This document shows, piece by piece, positions 18,398 through 28,074 of a stretch of DNA of 64,000 nucleotides. Position numbers and translations under genes: made by a program. How positions within the stretch are numbered: the stretch's first letter is position 1; every line of letters begins with the position of its first letter. Below the pieces are notes generated by a model. It searched no databases, was not told where the DNA came from, and was given only the letters and a program-made list of their open reading frames with translations. This DNA comes from Breoghania corrubedonensis (lineage in GTDB: Bacteria > Pseudomonadota > Alphaproteobacteria > Rhizobiales > Stappiaceae), in NCBI RefSeq assembly GCF_003053845.1, contig NZ_QAYG01000001.1, positions 1,432,078-1,496,077 of the forward strand, in the 5' to 3' direction.

Positions 18398-19615
18398 TCA
18401 GTTGACCGCCTGGAAGGTCTTCGGTGCTGGCGAGATGACGTTCGAGCCGGAGCCGGTCGCTTCGTAGATCGCGAGCCCACGCTCGTTGGTACCGTCGCGG
18501 TTGAAACGGAAAACCCCGTCAATGCCGAGGAAGCCGTCACGGTTGGTGAGAACGCCGGTAGAAAACCGGCGCTGGCCGGCGCTGCGCACGAGACCGGCGG
18601 CAAGCACGGTCGCGTCATAGGCAAGTGTGGCGTTGCGCGGCGGCTGCGCACCGTAGGCGGCGGCATAACGTGGAGCGAAGGACTTGAAGCCGTTCTTGTC
18701 CGGCGCGGGATACCAGCCGCCGGCGACCATGCGATCGGAGAGCACCTTGGGATCGTCCCATTGGCCGGAGCCCAGGAATTTGACCGCGCTGCGATTGATG
18801 CCCTGCGCCGTCAGGACGCCGATCGCGTAGGCAGGCACACCGCCGCCATCGGGGATGAAGATCGAATCAGCACGGCGCGCGGACCCGGCCAGCGCCGTTG
18901 CCTTGGCCTTCAGGTCCGCGGTGTCGACGCCGCGCGCGGGATCAACCTTGTAGCGCTCTATGCCGACGATACGGCCACCGGTACGGCCCACCGCCTGACG
19001 GAAAGCGGCTTCCGCGACAGCACCGTAACTGTTGTCGGGAATGAGGGCTGCGTAGGAGGAGCGCCCCTTTGAATTGGCGTAAGAGATGATGCGCGCGACA
19101 TCCTCCTGCGGCAGGAAGGAGAGCAGATAGACGCCCGGCGATGCTGCGGACGCATCGGAGGAGAAGGCGATGACAGGAACACCGGCCGTGCGCGCGGCAG
19201 CGCCGGCACCGCTGACGGCGGGGGCGAAGACCGGCCCCAGGATCAGTTCCGCACCTTCGGAAATCGCCGCCTGCGCCGCGGCACGACCGCCATCGGCGGT
19301 ACCGCTGGTATCCTTGACGAGGATCTGAACGTCAGCGCCGGGAAAATCCTTCAACGCCAGTTCCGAGGCATTGCGGAAAACGGTCGCGATCTGACCGGCA
19401 TTGGCTCCCGCGGATTTCGGCAGGAGCAGGGCGACACGGACCGCCCCGGTGCCGACGACTTCGCCGGTGGGGACTCCGCCGTCCTGGCCTGGCCCGGACT
19501 GAGGGTAGAAACCGGGGGTTGAACCGGTGCAGGCGCCAAGCGCTCCGAGCGCCGTGAGCATTACCGCCGCCACGAGGGGTCTTGAGCTTCTGATCCGCCC
19601 GAATACGCTGCGCAC
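18398..19615 (-). CDS. LpoA-like penicillin-binding protein activator (lipoprotein)
   Basis: A 405-residue outer-membrane-type lipoprotein with a periplasmic-binding-protein fold, of the LpoA/YraM (penicillin-binding protein activator) family, thought to stimulate class A PBPs. A GTG start at 19615 is chosen because AAGGA lies 6 bp ahead and it gives a clean signal peptide with a lipobox (LGALGAC). An upstream TTG has no ribosome site. The domain starts at VRVALLLPKSAG and runs through DTSGTADGGRAAAQ, ELILGPVFAPAV, VPVIAFSSD and LIPDNSYG. It is divergent from rsmI-yraN, the same arrangement as lpoA with rsmI in Escherichia coli. The likely partner is the PBP at 6430-8712. The short N-terminal TPR part of enterobacterial LpoA is absent. 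Confidence 0.87.
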   Translation of the reverse strand: MRSVFGRIRSSRPLVAAVMLTALGALGACTGSTPGFYPQSGPGQDGGVPTGEVVGTGAVRVALLLPKSAGANAGQIATVFRNASELALKDFPGADVQILVKDTSGTADGGRAAAQAAISEGAELILGPVFAPAVSGAGAAARTAGVPVIAFSSDASAASPGVYLLSFLPQEDVARIISYANSKGRSSYAALIPDNSYGAVAEAAFRQAVGRTGGRIVGIERYKVDPARGVDTADLKAKATALAGSARRADSIFIPDGGGVPAYAIGVLTAQGINRSAVKFLGSGQWDDPKVLSDRMVAGGWYPAPDKNGFKSFAPRYAAAYGAQPPRNATLAYDATVLAAGLVRSAGQRRFSTGVLTNRDGFLGIDGVFRFNRDGTNERGLAIYEATGSGSNVISPAPKTFQAVN

Positions 19616-19904
19616 GTCTTTTCCTTCCCCGAAAAGTCCCAAGCCTTACGAAAGAACGCCGGATTTTGGCGTTTTGGCGGAAGCCTGTCAAAAACTTCAC
19701 GCCAGTTGCCGAAACCGCGGCGCTGCATGCCCATATGCGGGCGGTTCAAAAGCGGACCAGCCAAGCGGTTTGCAGGGCCGGCATCCAGCCGGTTACAAGA
19801 ACTCCCGCGCCTTGAAGGGCGCAAGAAAATCTCGCATGTGCGTCATGGCGCATTTGCTGCCGGCAAACAAGACCGCTGGTTATTGCAGGACAGGGAAAGA
19901 AGTG

Positions 19905-20864
19905 ATGGCAAGCGACATCTCGGACGCTCACGGGAACGCGGGCGGGGATGCCGACAAGGCGAGCGAACGACACCGCCGGTATGCAATCGGCGCCGCCGGA
20001 TTGACCGCGCATGCAGCGGAACCGGGTCTCCACGTCGTTTCCACGCCAATCGGCAATCTCGGCGATATCACGGTGCGGGCGCTGGAAACACTTGCGGGAT
20101 GCGATCTGGTTGCCTGCGAGGACACGCGCGTCACCCGCGTGCTGATGGAGCGCTACGCGCTTTCCACTCATCTCGTTGCCTACCACGAGCACAATGCGGC
20201 GAAAGTCGGCCCGCGCCTTTTGGCCGCGCTTGAAGAGGGCAAGGCGGTGGCCGTGGTCTCTGATGCGGGAACACCACTCCTGTCCGATCCCGGCTACCGG
20301 CTGGTCGTTGCCGCGGTGGAGGCGGGACACAAGGTGATCCCCATTCCGGGTGCTTCCGCATTGCTGTCAGCCCTGGTCGGGGCGGGATTGCCCAGCGATA
20401 CCGTCCTTTTTGTCGGCTTCCTGCCCCCAAAGAGGGCCGCGAGGCTGCGCCGGCTGGAGGAACTGAAGGGTGTTTCGGCAACAACCGTCTTTTACGAGTC
20501 ACCGCGCCGCCTTGCCGACACCCTCGCCGACATGATCGAGGCGCACGGCGCGGATCATCCTGCCTGTGTGGCGCGCGAACTCACCAAGCGCTTCGAGACG
20601 TTCAAGCGAGGCCGCCTGGGCGAAATTGCCGCCTTTTATACCGAGAACCCGCCCAAGGGAGAGCTCGTCATCGTGCTCGCTCCCGCCGAACCGCTTGTTG
20701 CCGAAGCTGGTGACGTGGAAGAAATGTTGCGTGAGGCGCTGGCGGAGATGCCGGTAAGCGCCGCCGCCGCCCAGGTCGCCAAGCGCACGGGGCGCGACCG
20801 CAAGACACTCTACAAGCAGGCACTTGCACTGCGCCAGAACAAGGACAGAAACGGGGATGGCTAG
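19905..20864 (+). CDS. rsmI: 16S rRNA (cytidine(1402)-2'-O)-methyltransferase
   Basis: RsmI 2'-O-methylates C1402 in the decoding centre of 16S rRNA using S-adenosylmethionine. The 319-residue tetrapyrrole-methylase-fold protein shows the signature GLHVVSTPIGNLGDITVRAL, CEDTRVTRVLM, YHEHNA, SDAGTPLLSDPGYRLV, PIPGASALLSALVGAGLP and FYESPRRL. ATG at 19905 has AGGGAAAG upstream. The frame is open much further 5', but nothing conserved precedes it, and even this start leaves a 35-residue tail before the domain. It overlaps yraN by 8 bp and is divergent from the LpoA-like gene. Confidence 0.96.
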   Translation: MASDISDAHGNAGGDADKASERHRRYAIGAAGLTAHAAEPGLHVVSTPIGNLGDITVRALETLAGCDLVACEDTRVTRVLMERYALSTHLVAYHEHNAAKVGPRLLAALEEGKAVAVVSDAGTPLLSDPGYRLVVAAVEAGHKVIPIPGASALLSALVGAGLPSDTVLFVGFLPPKRAARLRRLEELKGVSATTVFYESPRRLADTLADMIEAHGADHPACVARELTKRFETFKRGRLGEIAAFYTENPPKGELVIVLAPAEPLVAEAGDVEEMLREALAEMPVSAAAAQVAKRTGRDRKTLYKQALALRQNKDRNGDG

Positions 20865-21225
20865 ACGTGCGCGCCGGGCGGCGTACCGGCTTGGCCTTGC
20901 CGCCGAGACCCGCGCCGCCCTTTGGCTGCGTCTGAAGGGCTACCGTATCCTCGCCCGGCGCCACAAGACGCCGGTGGGCGAGATCGACCTGATTGCCCGC
21001 CGGGGCAGGACAGTGGCCTTCGTCGAGGTCAAGGCGCGCGCGAACCGGGATGCAGCCCTTGAAGCAATCACCCCGCAGGCGCGCAGACGCATTGTGGAGG
21101 CGGCCCATCTTTGGCTGGCGAAAAATCCCGGCGCAATGAATGCCACCTTGCGTTTCGATGCCGTGCTGATCGTTCCCCGCCAGCTGCCCCGCCATCTCGC
21201 CAATGCCTGGGAGGCACATCGGTGA
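20857..21225 (+). CDS. yraN: YraN / UPF0102 family nuclease-fold protein
   Basis: A 122-residue basic protein of the UPF0102 family with a PD-(D/E)XK nuclease-like fold, related to Holliday-junction resolvases. The motif is visible as GEIDLIARRG (Asp) followed by VAFVEVKAR (Glu-x-Lys). The ATG at 20857 overlaps the end of rsmI by 8 bp, so the pair is almost certainly co-translated, as in many proteobacteria. The family's cellular role is not settled. A role in DNA processing or recombination is suggested only by fold. Confidence 0.92.
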   Translation: MARRARRAAYRLGLAAETRAALWLRLKGYRILARRHKTPVGEIDLIARRGRTVAFVEVKARANRDAALEAITPQARRRIVEAAHLWLAKNPGAMNATLRFDAVLIVPRQLPRHLANAWEAHR

Positions 21226-21376
21226 AAAAGTCTCGGGAAGGGGTGGTAGCGACACGGCGCCGGCTTAGATGAACCGGGAGCAGACGGGTCTGCGGAACGA
21301 ATTTCGATCCAGGCGAGATACTCTCGCGAAAACAGGTACTATTTTGCCAATATCCTGTATTTTTTGGAATTTAATA

Positions 21377-21405
21377 CCAATCGAGGAGGGCAATGCCCCG
21401 ATTGG
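21377..21405 (+). promoter_or_regulatory. Hairpin masking the ribosome site of the cysK leader ORF
   Basis: CCAATCG (21377-21383) pairs with CGATTGG (21399-21405), and inside it GGGC (21388-21391) pairs with GCCC (21395-21398), leaving a four-base bulge and an AAT loop. The hairpin contains the GAGGAGGG ribosome site and the AUG of the leader ORF, so folding would block its translation. A second hairpin, CGCAG/CTGCG with an inner GTGGCCAC, follows at 21412-21430. Confidence 0.6.
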
Positions 21406-21500
21406 GAGACTCGCAGCGTGGCCACCTGCGCACTAAAATCCGGCGAAGCCCGGCGGGAGAGCGGGCAGGGAGCGCGATCAAGAAGGGAGAGTACCGATGA
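21393..21500 (+). CDS. 35-residue leader ORF coupled to cysK (hypothetical)
   Basis: This is a short ORF (start [10 protein letters not shown], end KKGEYR) whose GAGGAGGG ribosome site at 21383-21390 is among the strongest in the window. Its TGA (21498-21500) overlaps the cysK ATG at 21497, so ribosomes finishing here can start on cysK. The peptide is short, very basic and without cysteine or a recognised domain, so the act of translation may matter more than the product. The site and start codon are inside a hairpin. AAGGGAG, part of its own 3' end, is also cysK's ribosome site. It may be a regulatory leader for cysteine synthesis; direct evidence is lacking. Confidence 0.5.
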   Translation: MPRLGDSQRGHLRTKIRRSPAGERAGSAIKKGEYR

Positions 21501-22459
21501 GTGAAAAACTCGGACGAGGACGCATCTACAATTCGATCACCGAAACGATCGGCAACACGCCTATCGTCCGGCTCGACCGCCTTGCGAAGGAACTGGGCGT
21601 CGAAGCGAACCTGCTGGCAAAACTCGAATTCTTCAACCCGATCTCGAGCGTCAAGGACCGCATCGGCGTCGCCATGATCGACGCGATGGAAGCCGCGGGT
21701 AAAATCAAGCCCGGCGAAACGACCCTGATCGAGCCGACCTCGGGCAATACCGGCATCGGCCTCGCCTTCGTGGCAGCGGCGCGCGGCTACCGGCTTATCC
21801 TGGTGATGCCGGAGACCATGTCGATCGAACGGCGAAAAATGCTTGCCCTGCTCGGTGCGGAACTGGAGCTGACCGAAGGGGCGAAAGGCATGAAGGGGGC
21901 GGTCGCCCGGGCCGAGGAGTTGGTGAAGGAGATCCCGAATGCGGTGGTCCCCCAGCAGTTCGAAAACCCCGCCAACCCCGAGATCCACCGCAAGACCACC
22001 GCCGAGGAGATCTGGAACGATACGAATGGCGCCGTCGACGCCTTCATCTCCGGTATCGGCACTGGCGGCACGATCACCGGCGTCGGCCAGGTCTTGAAGA
22101 AGCGCAAGCCGGATGTTCGCGTGATCGCCGTGGAGCCGGCCGACAGCCCCATTCTGTCGGGCGGCCAGCCGGGCCCTCACAAGATCCAGGGCATTGGCGC
22201 CGGTTTCGTGCCCGGTATCCTCGACACTAAGGTCTATGACGAAGTGGTGGGGATCACCAACGCGGAATCCTTCGAGATGGCCCGTCTCGTCGCCCGGATC
22301 GAGGGCGTGCCGGTCGGCATTTCTTCCGGTGCCGCTCTCGCCGCAGCCGTGAAGGTCGGCAAGCGGCCTGAAATGAAGGGTAAGAATATCGTCATCATCA
22401 TCCCCTCGTTTGCCGAGCGCTATCTGTCGACGGCCCTGTTCGAGGGACTGGGCGAATAA
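21497..22459 (+). CDS. cysK: Cysteine synthase A (O-acetylserine sulfhydrylase)
   Basis: CysK makes cysteine from O-acetylserine and sulfide with pyridoxal phosphate in the cytoplasm. The 320-residue product is full length. Lys53 in NPISSVKDR holds the cofactor, [12 protein letters not shown] binds the substrate carboxylate, and the glycine loop [12 protein letters not shown] binds the phosphate. [11 protein letters not shown] and the final [13 protein letters not shown] are family hallmarks. ATG at 21497 has AAGGGAG ahead and overlaps the stop of a 35-codon leader ORF. A strong terminator follows at 22483-22523. No cysE or transport gene is adjacent, so regulation probably rests on the leader. 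Confidence 0.97.
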   Translation: MSEKLGRGRIYNSITETIGNTPIVRLDRLAKELGVEANLLAKLEFFNPISSVKDRIGVAMIDAMEAAGKIKPGETTLIEPTSGNTGIGLAFVAAARGYRLILVMPETMSIERRKMLALLGAELELTEGAKGMKGAVARAEELVKEIPNAVVPQQFENPANPEIHRKTTAEEIWNDTNGAVDAFISGIGTGGTITGVGQVLKKRKPDVRVIAVEPADSPILSGGQPGPHKIQGIGAGFVPGILDTKVYDEVVGITNAESFEMARLVARIEGVPVGISSGAALAAAVKVGKRPEMKGKNIVIIIPSFAERYLSTALFEGLGE

Positions 22460-22482
22460 GTACCGGCAACGATTTGCTCAAT

Positions 22483-22523
22483 GAAAAAGCGCCCCGGCGA
22501 TGATCCGCCGGTGCGCTTTTTTC
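22483..22523. terminator. Bidirectional rho-independent terminator (cysK and trpS)
   Basis: AAAAAGCGCCCCGGCG and CGCCGGTGCGCTTTTT form a long GC-rich stem with one C/A mismatch and a short loop. A-tracts and T-tracts lie on the two sides. It sits between cysK (+) and trpS (-), which converge, and can serve both. Confidence 0.92.
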
Positions 22524-22540
22524 ATGTCCGCTCGAAGCGC

Positions 22541-23590
22541 CTACTTGCGCGTCGACAGGAAGCCGACAATGTCCTTCACGCCCTGAAGCACAGGGCGGGC
22601 AATGGCGTCGGCGCGGTCCGCACCATCTGCCAAAACGCCCTCGATATAGCCGGGATCGGCCTTAAGACGACGCATCTCGTCCGCGATCGGTGCGAGCTTG
22701 GAAACCGCCAGATCCGCAAGCTCCGGCTTGAAGGTGGAGAACTGGGCGCCGGCATGCGTCTTCAGCACGTCCGCCGCAGTCGTCTCGGCGAGGGCGGCAT
22801 AGATGCCAACCAGATTTGCTGCGTCCGGACGCTCCTTCAGGCCGTCCTCTTCGCCGGGAAGCGGTTCGGTGTCGGTCTTGGCCTTGCGGATCTTCTTGGC
22901 GATGGTGTCTGCATCGTCGGTCAGGTTGATGCGGGCAAGATCGGAAGGATCGGACTTCGACATCTTCTTGGTGCCGTCGCGCAGGCTCATGACACGCGTC
23001 GCGGGACCGCTGATGACCGGCTCGGTCAACGGGAAGTACCCGTCAGCATCGCCCAGCCCCAGCGCGCTGATGCGCTCGCCATAGTCGTTGTTGAACTTTG
23101 CGGCGATATCGCGGGTCAACTCCAGATGCTGTTTCTGGTCCTCGCCGACAGGCACATGCGTGGCCTTGTAGAGCAGGATGTCCGCAGCCATCAGGTTGGG
23201 GTAGACGAAGAGACCCGTGGAGACGTTCTCCCGGTTCTTGCCGGCCTTTTCCTTGAACTGCGTCATACGGTTGAGCCAGCCCATGCGGGCGACGCAGTTG
23301 AACACCCAGGCAAGCTCGGCATGACCCGACACCTGGCTCTGGTTGAAGATGACCGAGCTCTTGGGATCGATGCCGGCGGCAATATAGGCCGAGGCCACTT
23401 CGCGGATCGCGGCCTGCAGATCGGCAGGGTCTTGCCAGACGGTGATGGCATGCATGTCGACGACGCAGTAAATGCAATTGTGGGTTTCCTGCAGACCCGC
23501 AAAGCGCTTGATCGCGCCGAGATAGTTGCCGAGATGGAGATTGCCTGTCGGCTGGACGCCGGAAAAGACGCGAGATTCGAACGCACTCAT
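22541..23590 (-). CDS. trpS: Tryptophanyl-tRNA synthetase
   Basis: TrpRS charges tRNA-Trp with tryptophan. The 349-residue class I synthetase has the HIGH-equivalent [11 protein letters not shown] near the N-terminus and the KMSKS loop as [10 protein letters not shown] at about residue 205. It also has [32 protein letters not shown] and the terminal helical domain. Length and motifs are normal. ATG at 23590 opens at [17 protein letters not shown]. murJ lies upstream on the same strand with 108 bp between. This murJ-trpS order is common in rhizobia. Confidence 0.97.
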   Translation of the reverse strand: MSAFESRVFSGVQPTGNLHLGNYLGAIKRFAGLQETHNCIYCVVDMHAITVWQDPADLQAAIREVASAYIAAGIDPKSSVIFNQSQVSGHAELAWVFNCVARMGWLNRMTQFKEKAGKNRENVSTGLFVYPNLMAADILLYKATHVPVGEDQKQHLELTRDIAAKFNNDYGERISALGLGDADGYFPLTEPVISGPATRVMSLRDGTKKMSKSDPSDLARINLTDDADTIAKKIRKAKTDTEPLPGEEDGLKERPDAANLVGIYAALAETTAADVLKTHAGAQFSTFKPELADLAVSKLAPIADEMRRLKADPGYIEGVLADGADRADAIARPVLQGVKDIVGFLSTRK

Positions 23591-23698
23591 TGATGAGGGA
23601 CCCTTCGTAAAAACTGCTCCGGTGGAGAGAGCCTTGGCGTTATCGCCAACACAGGTTGTATGCGCAAGGCCGTTCGGCGACAGAATTTGCCCCGTTCA

Positions 23699-25270
23699 TC
23701 ACGCCTTTGCGCCCCGCTTCTTCAGCGCCGCGCGGAAATAGCCGAGAAGGTCGGAAGCCCCCGTCACCTGCACGAAGACCGCGAATGTCACCATGCCGAC
23801 AAGAACAAGCGCGGCAAGCGCGCCGCCTCTGATCGCAAGGGACGCATGGCCGAAAACGGAAGCCAGCAGCAGATAGCCCGCCAGCACCACACCACCCATG
23901 AGAACACTCGCAAGTATCAGAAGCGGAAGCCGCTTCTTCAACGATCTGTCGGGTACGAATTCGCCGCGCCGCCACAAGGTGACGATCAGCAACCCGGCAT
24001 TGATCCAGCCGGCCAGCGACGTTGCGAGGGCGATGCCGACATGGGCGAGGAAAGGGGCGAGCAGCAGCGCGCCAACGACATTGACGACCATACCGATGCC
24101 CGCAAACCACATCGGCGTGGCCGTGTCCTCGCGCGCGAAAAAGGCCGGCGAGAAGACCTTTATGAGGACGAACGCGGGAAGGCCAAGGCCGTAGGCCGCA
24201 AGGGCCGCCGTCGTCGCCGCGGCGTCCTGCGCGGTGAAGGCGCCACGTTGAAACAGGACGTCGACGATCGGGTAGGGGATGGCGACGAGGGCAATGGCGG
24301 CGGGCAGGGTGAGCGCAAGACCGAATTCAAGCGCGCGGTTCTGCGTCGTAAGGGCCCCGCGCGAATTGCCCGACCGCAGAAGGCGGGAGAGATCGGGCAG
24401 CAGGACGACGCCGATAGCGATGCCGACGATGCCGAGCGGAAGCTGGTAGATGCGGTCGGCGTAGTAGAGATAGGAAACGGCGCCCGCCTGAGTGGAGGCG
24501 ATAATGGTGCCGACGGCAATGTTGATCTGGGTGATGCCGCCGGCGACCGCGCCCGGCAAACCCAGCTTCCACAGACGCTTGACGGCAAATGTGTAGCGCG
24601 GGCGGCGCAGCTTCAGCGAAAAGCCGAAACGCCTGAGCGCGTAGACCAGCGACACGAGCTGGACGACACCGGCAAAAGCCACGCCGGCCGCAAGCACGAT
24701 GCCGGACGTCCGGCTCGCATCAAGCCCGAGAACGGCGATGACCGAGAGAACCGCGATCATCACGATATTGAGCAGAACAGGCGCGAGCGCGGATGCCGTG
24801 TATCGGTTGAACGTATTGAGCACGCCGCCGATCAGAGCAATCAGCGACATGCACAGGAGGTAGGGAAAGGTGATGCGCGAGAGCAGCACCGCCAGATCAA
24901 ACTTGGCCGGGTCTTCGGCAAAACCCGGCGCCAGAACCCAGACGAGGCCCGGCATGGCGATCTCGGCAACCGCGGTGAGCGCCACCAGCGTCCAGAAGAG
25001 AGCGGCGAGAACCTCCTCCGCGAACCGGCGGGCTCCGTCGCGGCCATCCTCCTCCAGCGAACGGGCAAAGAGCGGCACGAACGCGGAATTGAAGGCGCCT
25101 TCGGCAAAAAGCCGACGAAACAGGTTGGGCAGGCGGAAGGCGACGAAAAAGGCGTCCGCCACCGGTCCGGTTCCGATGAAGCCGGCGATCAGCACATCGC
25201 GGACAAATCCCAGCACACGGCTTGCGGCCGTCGCGCCGCCGACGGTCGCGAAATTCCTGAGCAGGCTCAT
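23699..25270 (-). CDS. murJ: Lipid II flippase MurJ
   Basis: MurJ flips lipid II across the inner membrane for peptidoglycan synthesis. The 523-residue product is hydrophobic throughout, with about 14 predicted membrane helices. The MviN/MurJ signature begins at the start (LLRNFATVGGATAASRVLGFVRDVLIA), with DAFFVAFRLPN.FRR.FAEGAFN and FVPLFARSLEEDG, containing the conserved Arg residues of the central cavity. The ATG overlaps the glnD stop (ATGA), so murJ is translated behind glnD. It works in the same pathway as the class A PBP at 6430-8712. Confidence 0.97.
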   Translation of the reverse strand: MSLLRNFATVGGATAASRVLGFVRDVLIAGFIGTGPVADAFFVAFRLPNLFRRLFAEGAFNSAFVPLFARSLEEDGRDGARRFAEEVLAALFWTLVALTAVAEIAMPGLVWVLAPGFAEDPAKFDLAVLLSRITFPYLLCMSLIALIGGVLNTFNRYTASALAPVLLNIVMIAVLSVIAVLGLDASRTSGIVLAAGVAFAGVVQLVSLVYALRRFGFSLKLRRPRYTFAVKRLWKLGLPGAVAGGITQINIAVGTIIASTQAGAVSYLYYADRIYQLPLGIVGIAIGVVLLPDLSRLLRSGNSRGALTTQNRALEFGLALTLPAAIALVAIPYPIVDVLFQRGAFTAQDAAATTAALAAYGLGLPAFVLIKVFSPAFFAREDTATPMWFAGIGMVVNVVGALLLAPFLAHVGIALATSLAGWINAGLLIVTLWRRGEFVPDRSLKKRLPLLILASVLMGGVVLAGYLLLASVFGHASLAIRGGALAALVLVGMVTFAVFVQVTGASDLLGYFRAALKKRGAKA

Positions 25271-28074
25271 TTCGCGGCGACCACGGCGCGCTGGCCCGGC
25301 TTGGCTGCGCGCGCACGGCCTTCACCATCGAAGGCCTCCGTCAGGCGCTGGCGAATGTTGGCCTGGCGCGTGATGTTGGAGATCTTCTGGCCGGTGAGAT
25401 CTGTCACGTAGAAGACGTCCACCGCCCGTTCGCCGAAGGTCGCCACATGGGCCGAAGCGATGTTGAGGTTGAGCGCGGAGATCTCGCGGGTGAGATCGTA
25501 GAGCAGGCCAGGTCTGTCGAGGCCGGCCATTTCCAGAACGGTGTGCTGCTCGGAGACCGCATTCTTGACCAGAACCTCCGTTTCCAGGCGGAAGGCGCGC
25601 GCCCGGTTGCGACCGGAACTCTTGTGCGCCACGCTTTCAGGCAGTTTTTCCTTGCCGCGAAGACAGTCGCGAATGAGCTTCGTCACCCGTTCACCGCGCC
25701 GCTTCTCATCCGCGTCGTCGGGAAGCTCCCGGGTCACGAAAATGGAGTCGAGGGCGAGCCCGTCGGTCGTGGTGTAGATGTGCGCGTCGACGATATTGGC
25801 ACCGGCAACCGAGCAGGCTCCGGCGATGGTCGACAGCAGACGCGGATGGTCGGGCGCCAGGACCGTGATTTCGGTAACACCCTCGAAGGCATGGGTGGCA
25901 ACGCGGGTCGCCAGCCGATCGCCGGACTTGTCCGCCTCGCGGATCATGTTGGCGTGGATGCGCTTGTCGTCGAGATCGACCCGCACCCAATAGGCGGGAT
26001 AGTGGCGTCGGTGATAGTCTTCCACCTCCTGCGCGCTCCAGTCCTCCAGCACCTTGGCAAGCTCGGTCTGGGCGGCGGCAACTCGACCTTCGCCAACATG
26101 CGACGGACCGCCGGTGAGTACCGTTTCCGTCTCGTAGTAAAGCGTGCGCAGGAGCTGACCCTTCCAGCCGGTAAAGACGCCGGGACCCACTGCCTTGATA
26201 TCGGCGACCGTGAGAATAAGCAGCAGCTTCAGACGTTCGGGGACCTGAACGACCGCGGCGAAGTCGGCGATCGTCTTGCGGTCGTTCAGATCGCGCGACT
26301 GGGCAATCGTGCTCAGCAACAGATGATATTCGATCAGCCAGGAAACGGTATCGGTTTCAGCCGCGGTCAGGCCGAGGCGAGGACACAGTCGCTTGGCGAT
26401 GCGGGCGCCCGCGATCGAATGATCCTCCGGCCGCCCCTTCGCGATGTCGTGCAGAAAAAGCGCGACATAGAGCACGCGACGATTCTGGATTTCCTTGATG
26501 AGGCCGGTGGCAAGCGGATGATCTTCACCGCGGTTGCCGCGTTCCAGTTCCGACAGAACGCCGATCGCACGCAGCAGGTGCTCGTCGACCGTGTAGTGAT
26601 GATACATGTTGAACTGCATCATCGCCTCGACCTTGCCGAAATCAGGGATGAAACGGGAAAGCACGCCGGCCTCGCTCATGCGCCGCAACACCGTCTCGGG
26701 ATCGTTTCGCGAGGTGAGGATGTTGAGGAAAAGCCGATTGGCTTCGGGATTGGAGCGCAGATCCTTGTCGATCAATCGCCTGGAACGGCGCACGAGGCGC
26801 ATCGCGTCGGGGTGAAAGAGAAGGTCATGGCGTTCGGCCAACGCAAAGATGCGGATCAGATTGACCGGATCGCGCTTGAAGACGCTCTCGTTGGTGACAT
26901 TCAGGCGTTGGTTGTCGATGACGAAGTCGACCGATCCGTCGAGCGGCCGGCGGCGGCGGGAACCGCGCAGCACACCCAGGAATCGCGACAGGCCCGGTGT
27001 CTGCTTGACGTGCTTTTCCTCCAGATCCGCACAGACGATACGCGTCAGATCGCCCACGTCCTTGGCGACAAGGAAATAGTGCTTCATGAAGCGTTCGACA
27101 TCACGCTGGCCCGGGTGGGCCGTGTAGTCGAGGCGCTGAGCGATCTCGCGCTGGATATCGAAGGAGAGACGCTCTTCCGCACGGCCGGTGAGAAAATGCA
27201 TGTGGCAACGTACAGCCCACAGGAAGTCCTCGCACTGCGCGAAGCGATTGTATTCCCGCTTCGAGAAGACCCCCGCCTTGACCATCTCGCTGCCAGACTG
27301 GACGCGATAGGCATATTTCGCGATCCAGAACAGGGTGTTGAGATCGCGCAGGCCTCCCTTGCCCTCCTTGACATTGGGTTCCACCAGATACCGCGAGGCG
27401 CCCTGGCGACGATGGCGTTCGTCCCGCTCGGCAAGCTTGGCGGTAACAAACTCGGTGGCGGTGTTCTTCACCACTTCCTCATCGAAGCGCTTCGTCAGTT
27501 CCTCAAAGAGCGGCTCGTCACCCCAAAGAAAGCGGGCTTCCAGGATCGCGGTGCGGATCGTCATGTCGGAGCGCGAAAGCCGCACGCACTCATTCACCGA
27601 ACGCGTCGCATGTCCGACCTTCAGGCCCAGATCCCACAGCATGTAGAGGATGTACTCGACCACCTGCTCGCCCCAGGGCGTCTGCTTGTAGGGCAGCACA
27701 AAGAGGAGATCGACGTCGGAGCCCGGCGCCAGAGTGCCCCGTCCGTAACCACCGACGGCGACTACCGCCATGTGTTCGGCCGAGGACGCGTTGGTGACCC
27801 GATAGACGTGCCAGATAGCGAAATCGTAGATGATGCGAATGATCTCGTCTTGGACATGCGCCAGGCGCTGCGCACAAAGGACCCCGCCGCCATCCTCGCG
27901 CAGGCGTCGCTCCACTTCGTCGCGCCCGTACTGGTATGCCGTCTTCAGACGTGCCAGTACGTTGGAGCGGATCCGGGGATCGGATCCATCTCCATCCACC
28001 GTCAGCGCGCTGAGCTCGTCACGTAAGCCATCGGCATCGATCAGTTCGGCAAAGCTGTCGCTTTTGTGGGTCAT
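25267..28074 (-). CDS. glnD: Bifunctional uridylyltransferase / uridylyl-removing enzyme GlnD
   Basis: GlnD senses glutamine and adds or removes UMP on PII proteins, setting nitrogen status. The 935-residue product contains an N-terminal nucleotidyltransferase domain with GGYGRGTLAPGSDVDLLF, a GlnD PII-uridylyltransferase region, an HD hydrolase domain with VALFLHDIAKG (uridylyl removal) at about 500-620, and two C-terminal ACT domains (about 725 and 835 to the end; EITVLAPDHPRLLSTIAG and LEMAGLDRPGLLYDLTREI) that bind glutamine. Length is normal for rhizobia. murJ follows with a 4-bp overlap. There is no obvious ribosome site ahead of the ATG at 28074. Confidence 0.97.
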   Translation of the reverse strand: MTHKSDSFAELIDADGLRDELSALTVDGDGSDPRIRSNVLARLKTAYQYGRDEVERRLREDGGGVLCAQRLAHVQDEIIRIIYDFAIWHVYRVTNASSAEHMAVVAVGGYGRGTLAPGSDVDLLFVLPYKQTPWGEQVVEYILYMLWDLGLKVGHATRSVNECVRLSRSDMTIRTAILEARFLWGDEPLFEELTKRFDEEVVKNTATEFVTAKLAERDERHRRQGASRYLVEPNVKEGKGGLRDLNTLFWIAKYAYRVQSGSEMVKAGVFSKREYNRFAQCEDFLWAVRCHMHFLTGRAEERLSFDIQREIAQRLDYTAHPGQRDVERFMKHYFLVAKDVGDLTRIVCADLEEKHVKQTPGLSRFLGVLRGSRRRRPLDGSVDFVIDNQRLNVTNESVFKRDPVNLIRIFALAERHDLLFHPDAMRLVRRSRRLIDKDLRSNPEANRLFLNILTSRNDPETVLRRMSEAGVLSRFIPDFGKVEAMMQFNMYHHYTVDEHLLRAIGVLSELERGNRGEDHPLATGLIKEIQNRRVLYVALFLHDIAKGRPEDHSIAGARIAKRLCPRLGLTAAETDTVSWLIEYHLLLSTIAQSRDLNDRKTIADFAAVVQVPERLKLLLILTVADIKAVGPGVFTGWKGQLLRTLYYETETVLTGGPSHVGEGRVAAAQTELAKVLEDWSAQEVEDYHRRHYPAYWVRVDLDDKRIHANMIREADKSGDRLATRVATHAFEGVTEITVLAPDHPRLLSTIAGACSVAGANIVDAHIYTTTDGLALDSIFVTRELPDDADEKRRGERVTKLIRDCLRGKEKLPESVAHKSSGRNRARAFRLETEVLVKNAVSEQHTVLEMAGLDRPGLLYDLTREISALNLNIASAHVATFGERAVDVFYVTDLTGQKISNITRQANIRQRLTEAFDGEGRARAAKPGQRAVVAAK

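Noticed and set aside
21377-21500. SAM-II or SAH riboswitch in front of cysK
   Set aside because: The conserved pseudoknot sequences of those classes were not found. Only simple hairpins and the coupled ORF are supported.
23660-25411. 583-codon plus-strand open frame opposite murJ
   Set aside because: It is a shadow of murJ with extreme charged composition, typical of the antisense of a membrane protein.
25447-28026. 859-codon plus-strand open frame opposite glnD
   Set aside because: glnD on the other strand has full domain support. The opposite frame has no recognisable motif and no ribosome site.
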